DNA of 64,000 bases from Distichodus sexfasciatus (lineage: Eukaryota > Chordata > Actinopteri > Characiformes > Distichodontidae): assembly GCA_032718565.1 (NCBI GenBank), contig JAVGVS010000288.1:62001-126000 (forward strand), written 5' to 3'. The translations under genes were made by a program, and so were the position numbers. Shown piece after piece: positions 57,703 through 64,000 of this stretch. The notes under the pieces were generated by a model, which saw only the letters and a program-made list of their open reading frames with translations, was not told the DNA's origin and searched no databases. Every line of letters starts with the position of its first letter. Within the stretch, counting starts at the first letter, position 1.

Positions 57703-58548
57703 CTCCAAAGTCAAAGTAAACTTTACTGCCATTTTTATGCCATCTCAGCTAGACAGATGGAGTATAATAATATTTAAATAAAATGATATTACAAAGTTCG
57801 CTACAGTCTGATTTTTATTCGATTCAACAATGTGACATTAAAAAATCTATGACATCTCACTGATGTTTTCATTATGGATCTATGATATGAGTTCACTGAT
57901 CACTGAAACAGTACACCAGTGTAGGTCAATGTATCGTTACACCCTTACTACATACCGTTATAGAGTGAAATAAGACAATAAAATATACATTTATAAATAC
58001 TCATCATAATTAATACTCAACACATATCAATGTGCCAGATATGAACAGTAGACAATTGTGCAGATGTTGACATTTAAATGTTCCAAATAGATCATCATAC
58101 ATAATTATTATGTAAATGTATGCAAGTTATATGTAAGTTCTTAGTGTACATATGATGCACAGCAATATGTTGATGAATTAAAGATACAAACTATAAAAAT
58201 TCTAGACAAAATATGTGCAAAAATATCAACGATTTGTGGGCAAAGTGGCAAAATAAGGATGATGACCTGTGGGAAGAAATTGGCATACAGCCTGGCTGAT
58301 CAGCTTCTAATGCTACAGTTATAGGTTAAGAGTCCATGTGAGCGTTGAGATGGGTCACCCTCAATGCAGGAGGTTTTTCTGATGCAGCGTTTTTGGAAGG
58401 TGTCTTGGAGGGAGGGAAGAAACAATCTGACGATGTTGCCAACTCTTTTGATGATCTGTTTTGGATCTGCAGCGTTGGCACTGCTGTACCAGATCTAGAT
58501 GCAGTTGGTGAGGACGCGTGCTGTGGTGTGGTCAAGTTATTGGTATGC
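57703..58548 (-). mobile_element. Diverged LINE-like retroposon remnant
   Basis: Starts with 'CAAAGTCAAAGTAAACTTTA' and ends with 'GATGACCTGTGGGAAGAAAT' through 'CTGTACCAGATCTAGATGCA'. That succession is familiar from a widespread teleost retroposon of roughly 1 kb. The middle is strongly diverged and includes a right-end fragment of a DNA element near 57930-57950. Open frames at 58326-58551 belong to the repeat. Confidence 0.45.
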
Positions 58549-58549
58549 T

Positions 58550-59475
58550 GATATTATTGGCAAGTTAATTACCAACAAGTCTGGTGCTTATAACAGCTAT
58601 ATTAATATATTGGTAAATATGTTGTATTGCCTGATAATCGGTCATACCCTAGAATGTATTGATTAATACGATTATACAAATGGGCTTGACTGTGTATTTT
58701 TTAACTGAGAGGTGTCATAGAGGCAGTAATGTAATAAAAAACATTTCATGCCAGACAATTCCACAATTTTTGTGTCTCACAGCATTTAATTCAACTCATT
58801 ATTACCTTATGCATTGATCAGACATATTTCAAAACAAATTTCAAGGGGACAGTACAAAAACTTAGACAGGAAAATGGCCATCTGTCTGCATCTGACCTCT
58901 GATCTTAACCTGTGTGACTTCATATCCGTATTTTCCTCCCAGGGGCTGCAGCAGAGGTTGTAGGGCAGTGGGTTACTGCATGACCGGGTTACAGCCAAGC
59001 GTCTCTCTCCTCAAAGCCTCAGAGCATCGTCTCAGGCTTCTTTCATGTGTCAGGTGACCAGAGTCTAGTAGAGGGAAAAGCTTGTTGCACAGGAAGAGCT
59101 GGTGCTCAATGCTCTATGCACAAAGGTACACAGCAGACATAAATTATTTGAGTCTAATGGAAATACTGTTATGTAGCGGCATGAGAAAAGCATCCAGGGT
59201 CTGGCCACTTGCTGTCTGCTACACATACCTGTAATGGAACACCATTTGGCATTACACCCTCACCTCATGCCCCTTCATGTGCCAAACGAGTTATAAATAA
59301 GTTAGGTGTTTGGTGTTAAATATTGGAGAATGCGGCCTTATGAAATTATCTGTTACTTTTTATACTGGCATTCAAGGCAATATGGTAATTTTATGCTTTT
59401 TGCAGCTATGATTTTTCTTTGTCTGGAACTGAAAATGAACAGTAGTCAGACATCACAAAAAATGAGGTAGATTTG
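58550..59475. other. Unannotated spacer
   Basis: AT-rich, no recognised element or exon. Confidence 0.4.
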
Positions 59476-59479
59476 TGTA

Positions 59480-59655
59480 TATGCATTTTACAGATAATCT
59501 TATCCAGAGTGACTTCCACTCCATAATTACAGGACAGTCTCCCTGGAGCAAATTAGGGTGAAGGCTCTTGGTCAGGGGCTCGACAGTGGAAGTAGGATTA
59601 AGCTGGATTTAAACCTACAACCTCTTGGTTCATAGACAAGTATCCTACCTCTAGA
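59480..59655 (+). repeat. GGCATTTAGCAGAC-type repeat, most complete copy
   Basis: Blocks in order: 'GCATTTTACAGATAATCTTA', 'CCAGAGTGACTTCCACTCCA', 'CTGGAGCAAATTAGGGTGAA', 'GGCTCTTGGTCAGGGGCTC', 'AAACCTACAACCTCTTGGTT'. The last part is tRNA-like. Confidence 0.65.
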
Positions 59656-59767
59656 TCATAATGACAAATAATCACATTCATCTTTCTATTTCTGCTCACC
59701 CCCCTCATTTGCTCACATTTGATATAGTGGATTTTATTTCTTTGTGTCATTATTATAATGCTTATTT

Positions 59768-59796
59768 TCATTATTATTATTATTATTATTATTATT
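59768..59796. repeat. (TTA)n microsatellite
   Basis: About nine TTA units. Confidence 0.92.
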
Positions 59797-59799
59797 TTT

Positions 59800-60875
59800 G
59801 CCATGCTGACACTCTTTAACATCTCTCATATATAGTATTTCAATAGAAAATCAACTGTAGAAATAAATTCGACTTTGACTCGTAACTCTGCACTCCACAC
59901 CCAGTTTAAAGAATTCGTCTCAGTTGTGCTGAGGGACCAGATTTCACCAAACCGGTAGGATTTCATGTCCCTTTAAGGTGGAAATAGAAAAGCTGATTAA
60001 TGGGTGAAGTCAAAATTGTTCTCTGTCGAGTACATTATTACACAACAGTAGTGTTCCCCTTCCCCTTTGCATTAAGAGCCACAAATAGGGAACCATTTAC
60101 GGCCCATGTAACAGATACATTAAGCTGACCTACAGGAAGTGGTGCACTATAGATCAGTTGGGGTGGGGGGCTGGGGTGGAAATTGTGGAGACTGGGCAAG
60201 GGGGATTAAACCAGGAGCAGGAAGTTACATTAAGCTCTCCTTCAGGAAACACAGCTCTATTAATCTACCACAAAAAGCTAGTAATCAATATTCCCTGCTT
60301 CCGGGAGAAGGATCTTTAAAAATTCACAGGACGAGGAACTGCTTAGGTCGTTATTGTGGGGTCTTCAGACTTATGGCACATGTGCTAACCTCAAATGGAC
60401 TGCGGAAGGCTTTATTAGTCAAATAAATCTGTTAAATTATGAAACACATACACACATAACACTTAATAATGTTGCTTAAAAAATTGAAGCTGTGCCAGAT
60501 AAGGGAGCAAATGAAGAATGTTGTGTCTTATTGTATTTTCGATGTACTTTTACTGCTATCCATAATGTCTAGATCATAAACTTACTATAGCACTGTTTTT
60601 ATTTATTTTTTATTTTTTGATTTATTATGTAGTTTATTATAAGGACCGGTCCAAAGTACAAAGACACAAAACAATAGAAATGCCAGAGACTCCTATCATC
60701 TAAACTCATAAATGCATCTTTCTATCTTTGTGATGCGTCTCAACTGATAACCATTTTACTAGGTGTTAAAAATACTATACTATACAATACTAAAGCTACA
60801 CCAGCGCTAACCTCAATAAAAAAGGGAAGATTGTGACTCTTTTCGTTTTTGAATAAAAGATGGAACTTTTCCTCT
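59800..60875. other. Unannotated spacer
   Basis: No recognised feature. A 'TTGACTC'-like LINE tail remnant may be present near 59870. Confidence 0.35.
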
Positions 60876-60879
60876 CTTT

Positions 60880-61075
60880 TATTGCTTATAAGGGCAAGTT
60901 TTCAAGTACAAAAATGTCCTCCCAGAGCCACAAAAACCTGAAAAATCTCAGATTGTATAATCATATAAATGGCAATCATGTCCTCACAAACAGATAAAAA
61001 GTGTTTATCATGTGAACCACTCAGAGTAAGTTCTTGCTGTCTTTGTGAGATCCTTCCACAGACACATGTAATTGA
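60880..61075 (-). repeat. Diverged TGGGGACC-type repeats
   Basis: 'AATGTCCTCCCAGAGCCACA', 'CATGTCCTCACAAACAGATA' and 'TGTCTTTGTGAGATCCTTCC' recall the body and end of the family, with heavy divergence. Confidence 0.4.
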
Positions 61076-61095
61076 CTAGATGCAAGTAGTAATGG

Positions 61096-61312
61096 AAGTG
61101 AATACGAAAGACCAAACGAAGAGACGCAATGAGCGCCAGAACGACAAATCACATTGGTTTTGGTTTTATATATAAGCAGTAAATCTAACCAGCTTCTCTG
61201 CTGTTTCAGCTATTCGGTTTTGCCACCTTGCCCTTGCCTACTGCCTGGTATCCCAGCCAGATATGCCAGTGCCTAAGTTGATGGAGCCGACGGCCATATG
61301 ACGGGCTTCCGA
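61096..61312. repeat. Unclassified repeat with TATA-like box, uninterrupted copy
   Basis: Matches 29130-29220 plus 30285-30410 in order. Across the position where E4 sits in the other copy it reads 'TATATATAAGCAGTAAATC' without interruption. A TATA-like motif lies upstream of 'GCAGTAAATCTA'. Confidence 0.6.
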
Positions 61313-61317
61313 TTTAA

Positions 61318-61470
61318 CACATCTGTGAAGGACCCTAACAAGCGCCTGGTGAGCTGTGCTTGGGGACGGTACCTTGCTCATGAGTACCTCAGTGGTAACT
61401 TTACCAACCCTGGATTCGAACTTGTGACCTTCTGATCACAGGGAGAACAACCTACCGTTACTCTGCCAGC
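61318..61470 (-). mobile_element. tRNA-derived SINE, 3' end missing
   Basis: Reverse copy with 'GTGCTTGGGGACGGTACC', 'TTGCTCATGAGTACCTCAGT', box B complement 'GGATTCGAACTTGTGACC', and head end 'ACCGTTACTCTGCCAGC'. Confidence 0.82.
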
Positions 61471-61494
61471 TGTCATAACAGCTGGAATCTATCA

Positions 61495-61660
61495 GTATTT
61501 TTTCCATATGAAGTTTGGTCCTCACAAATCTGTGAAAATCAGACAGATCTCAGGTTTCCCATCAATTCGAGGACATTCAGATTCTGGCAACCACATAGAA
61601 TCCAACCCTCCCCCCCACTCACACACACACAGACACACACACACTTGTTACTTATGTCAA
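61495..61660 (-). repeat. Diverged TGGGGACC-type repeat with CA tract
   Basis: 'TTTGGTCCTCACAAATCTGT' and flanking CA runs at 61619-61645 suggest an old copy. Confidence 0.35.
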
Positions 61661-61789
61661 CACCCATAGAGAAGACAAAAGCTGACCTAACATTGGAACG
61701 TGCCACACATCAGACAGTGAAATTCGAGATTGAACGTCTGCCTCAAATCCCTCCGAGCCGAACATTAGTGAGGTAAGAAGACCCTCGAT

Positions 61790-62330
61790 TAGTCTGTCTG
61801 GACTCTACACTTGTCCCAGTTCGGGGTTGTTTTCTTGGCTGGCGTTCCACCAGACTTCAAAGCATAGATTTGCTCTGACGTCGACATGGCCGTGGGCCAG
61901 GGTCCTGGGGGTCCGAGGTGCGCTGCGGGACGGGGCAATGGGGCAGTGGGGCAGCGAAGGGTGGAGACAACATTATAAGCCAGCTGACAGCAGCTTGGGA
62001 TGCGGAGACGGTCGCCGCGGTGCTGCAGTCGCACAGCTGTCAGCCTGGGGTGAGGATGGTTGGGGGAAGACAGACGGGGATGTAACGAGGCCAGACAATG
62101 AGGCGCAAATGAGAGGGCCACTATCGGGATGTGATGATTGCAGCAGCCGTGTAGCTCCAAAGGCCTTTAGTTGTGAACGACAGCATTTACAGGGATGGGG
62201 ATAATGGAGGTCTTGTGCTGTAATCGCTGCCGTTCAGTGCAGTTACAGTTTAATGATGCAAAAGGGGGGATTGCGGACTGCAAGGCAGCTACATCGATAA
62301 ACTTGTGTTGAAATGGAGGGTAGAAAAAAG
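61790..62330. other. GC-rich, repeat-free block
   Basis: Open on both strands for about 120 codons ('ALTSTWPWARVLGVRGALRD' on +), but neither frame looks protein-like and no splice borders stand out. Followed by 'CAGTTTAATGATGCAAAAGG'. Candidate conserved non-coding or CpG-rich regulatory DNA. Confidence 0.25.
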
Positions 62331-62344
62331 GATCTCTCTCACAC

Positions 62345-62605
62345 ACACACAGTCGGGTGTTGGTATCTTTGTAAAGCCCTTATATTAACTCCTAATACTT
62401 CATAATATCAAACAACATGAAAAGATTTCATAAAGAAGTACAAATATTATTGCATTTTTACAATTTTTTAACTTGTATATTTGTTTTAGAAAGCACACAC
62501 ACTCTGGACACACATCTTCTTGTCTTTCTGGGGTACTTGCATTAACTCCTGCTGTACAATTTTATAATAAATTTTATAGAATGCTTGCATTTTCCTTATG
62601 AGGAC
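62345..62605 (-). repeat. Two diverged TGGGGACC-type units
   Basis: 'GGTGTTGGTATCTTTGTAAA' with 'ATTAACTCCTAATA', then about 165 bp on 'CTTGTCTTTCTGGGGTACTT' with 'ATTAACTCCTGCTGTAC'. Each follows a CA tract. Confidence 0.4.
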
Positions 62606-62611
62606 TTATCC

Positions 62612-62775
62612 TCATTCATTCATTCATTCATTCATTCATTCATTCATCCAATATCTGAACCACTCCCAATCGGGGTCACAGGGACCGGAGCCTATTCTGG
62701 ACCTGCTGGCGTGAAGTGGGGACTATACCTGGGCGGACGCCAAAATGCTGCAGGGTAGAGCACAAAAAAAACCCA
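62612..62775 (-). mobile_element. DANA-like SINE, head missing
   Basis: (CATT)n tail at 62612-62647, then 'GGGGTCACAGGGACCGGAGC', 'GGGCGGACGCCAAAATGCTG', breaking off in an A run. The missing head would lie at the right. Confidence 0.75.
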
Positions 62776-62814
62776 CGGTTTAACTAGTAATCAAATCCAG
62801 GTGCTAACCAACTC

Positions 62815-62923
62815 GTGTTAATAAAAACATGCTTAAAAAATCTTTTTGAAGACAATTCGACAATCAGAAGGGATATTGGTAATTGTCTTCAAAAAGATTT
62901 TTTAAGCATGCTTTTATTAACAC
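62815..62923. repeat. 43-bp near-perfect hairpin
   Basis: Arms 62815-62857 and 62881-62923 are inverted repeats with a single mismatch (at 62826 the left arm has A where the right-arm complement gives G), separated by a 23-bp loop. Example arm block: 'AAAAAATCTTTTTGAAGAC'. No similarity to the other elements of the window. Confidence 0.92.
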
Positions 62924-62924
62924 T

Positions 62925-63280
62925 TGCGCACACACTCACATGACACATGACATCTGCAAATGGAGACTCTTTATCACACTTTCTTCCTCACCTCCTCTTT
63001 TCCACTGATGGCTTGATGGGTTACTGTTAATGGTCTGGAACACAAAGCCTTCAGGGAAAGTGGCCATAAAATTGATTTTTAATAGGTTTATGACATATCC
63101 AGCAGGCAGCGGTGGTACCTCCGAGTGACACCAGCCATGGAATTTAAACACGTTCCACGTCCCTCCTGATCCTGATCTGAACGGGAATAGGCCTATCTAA
63201 AACGGTACAGGAGCTGGTCCCACTTATGGCACTTGAAAGGCTTCTGTCAGATTCATGGGCTTTTGGGAGTGAGAATGTGG
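62925..63280. other. Unannotated spacer
   Basis: No repeat or exon recognised. Confidence 0.35.
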
Positions 63281-63470
63281 GAATAGGCGAAGAGAACCAG
63301 GGCCAAAGTCAATGGCTGCTGATTTCATTTCTTAGCTCTAATTAACTGCAATGTTACCGCTCACTGCTTCCCATTTGCTAGCAATTAGCTGGAAATTGGG
63401 AGACTTGGAAATGGAAAAGGGCTAATAGGCTGCACGTGATCGAGGTTGACGGAAAACTCATTACAAACTC
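63280..63470. other. Candidate conserved non-coding element
   Basis: Dense in TAAT/TAGC-type motifs: 'CTTAGCTCTAATTAACTGCA' and 'TTTGCTAGCAATTAGCTGG' within 70 bp, in repeat-free sequence. Inference from motif density only. Confidence 0.28.
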
Positions 63471-63539
63471 GCACCCGGAGGTACGGCATACGGAAAAGGC
63501 TGGGACTTAAACACAAGTGTCAGACTCAACATGTTGGAT

Positions 63540-63660
63540 AAGATTCAAGATTCTTTATTTGTCACATACTGTATATAGCTATACAAGTACAGCATGACAG
63601 TAAGACTGAAAATTAAAATATTTTTTCAGAAATGAGAAATTAACAACAAATTAAGTTAAA
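63540..63660 (-). mobile_element. 3' end of a LINE-like retroposon
   Basis: 'AAGATTCAAGATTCTTTATT' followed by 'TGTCACATACTGTATATAGC', the familiar end of truncated fish retroposons with a (GATTCAA)n tail. Body decays into AT-rich sequence. Confidence 0.5.
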
Positions 63661-63726
63661 GAAACATTACAATAAAATTAAAGAGAAAAAACAAAAAATA
63701 TGTTGATAAACAGAGATATGAGCATT

Positions 63727-64000
63727 GGGCCTCGTTCACCAATTTATTCTTTTGTAAATAATTTAATTAAATCAGTTCTTAAGAAAGTTAAGATATTTAA
63801 GTAGTTTAATATGAATTGTAGAATTGAAGAAAACCAGTGAGCTAATGTTTTGCAAAAACATGCGTTAATATTTGCGAAAGAGTGGTCTTCAGCAGTTATA
63901 GATTCTGTGCTTATTTAGGAACAAATTTTAAATAAGAAAACATTGGTGAATGTCAGAATAGGTTTGAGAACCAAATTTTTCTTAAGAACGGCTGGGGAAT
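63727..64000. mobile_element. Possible DNA element starting GGGCCTCGTTCACC, cut by window edge
   Basis: Left 'GGGCCTCGTTCACCAATTTA' and repeated 'TTCTTAAGAA' motifs near 63775 and 63980 resemble a fish element type with such ends. The right end may lie beyond the window. Confidence 0.3.

Noticed and set aside
61789..62204. Open frames of 123-125 codons on both strands
   Set aside because: Present on both strands of a GC-rich block, no protein-like segments, no splice borders; more likely compositional.

Overview
The window looks like nuclear DNA from a bony fish, probably a teleost. It has no compact or bacterial-style genes. It is dense in short interspersed elements, non-autonomous DNA transposons, CA/GA microsatellites and AT-rich spacers, and it contains one 10-N assembly gap. 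Two SINE families, several hAT-like elements with 8-bp target duplications, and the fish repeat carrying 'TGGGGACC' all point to a teleost. The DANA-like SINE hints at an ostariophysan, but the species cannot be named from sequence alone. No complete protein-coding gene, rRNA, free-standing tRNA or CRISPR array was found. Nearly all long open frames fall in GA/CT tracts, poly-TG runs or repeats.

Layout. 0-9 kb: sparse SINEs, a 65-72 bp minisatellite, an old AGTGTTGGGG-type DNA element (3.0-3.4 kb), and two hAT-like elements (5.08-6.54 kb) placed end to end with three identical 8-bp duplications. 9.06-9.85 kb: a purine-only tract. 10.5-11.4 kb: a SINE, then a DANA-like SINE split by another hAT-like insertion. 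12-19.4 kb: three young TGGGGACC repeats, many microsatellites, and a 1-kb DNA element that split a SINE (13.36-14.61 kb). 20.8-21.65 kb: an inverted duplication whose arms each carry a gene-like fragment and a SINE. 24-30.4 kb: a CpG-dense block, a DANA-like SINE, a second copy of the 1-kb element, and a 1.06-kb hAT-like element inside an unclassified repeat whose uninterrupted relative lies at 61.1 kb. 31.2-31.55 kb: a 161-bp tandem repeat ending in the gap. 34.2-35.0 and 40.6-41.7 kb: pyrimidine tracts. 45.9-50.7 kb: more SINEs and DNA elements and a duplicated CT/TA module. 51-64 kb: low repeat density, some old elements and a near-perfect 43-bp hairpin at 62.8 kb.

Function. The setting fits a large intron or an intergenic region. 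Two short open segments on the + strand, at 47.16 and 51.98 kb, have splice-like borders, raised GC and coding-like codon use, and may be real exons of an unidentified long-intron gene. Several low-repeat GC/TAAT-rich islands may be conserved regulatory DNA. Neither idea can be settled without alignment or RNA data.

The clearest biology here is transposon history. Nested insertions order the families in time, a paralogous empty site confirms one insertion, and several DNA elements with different ends share the same internal block.
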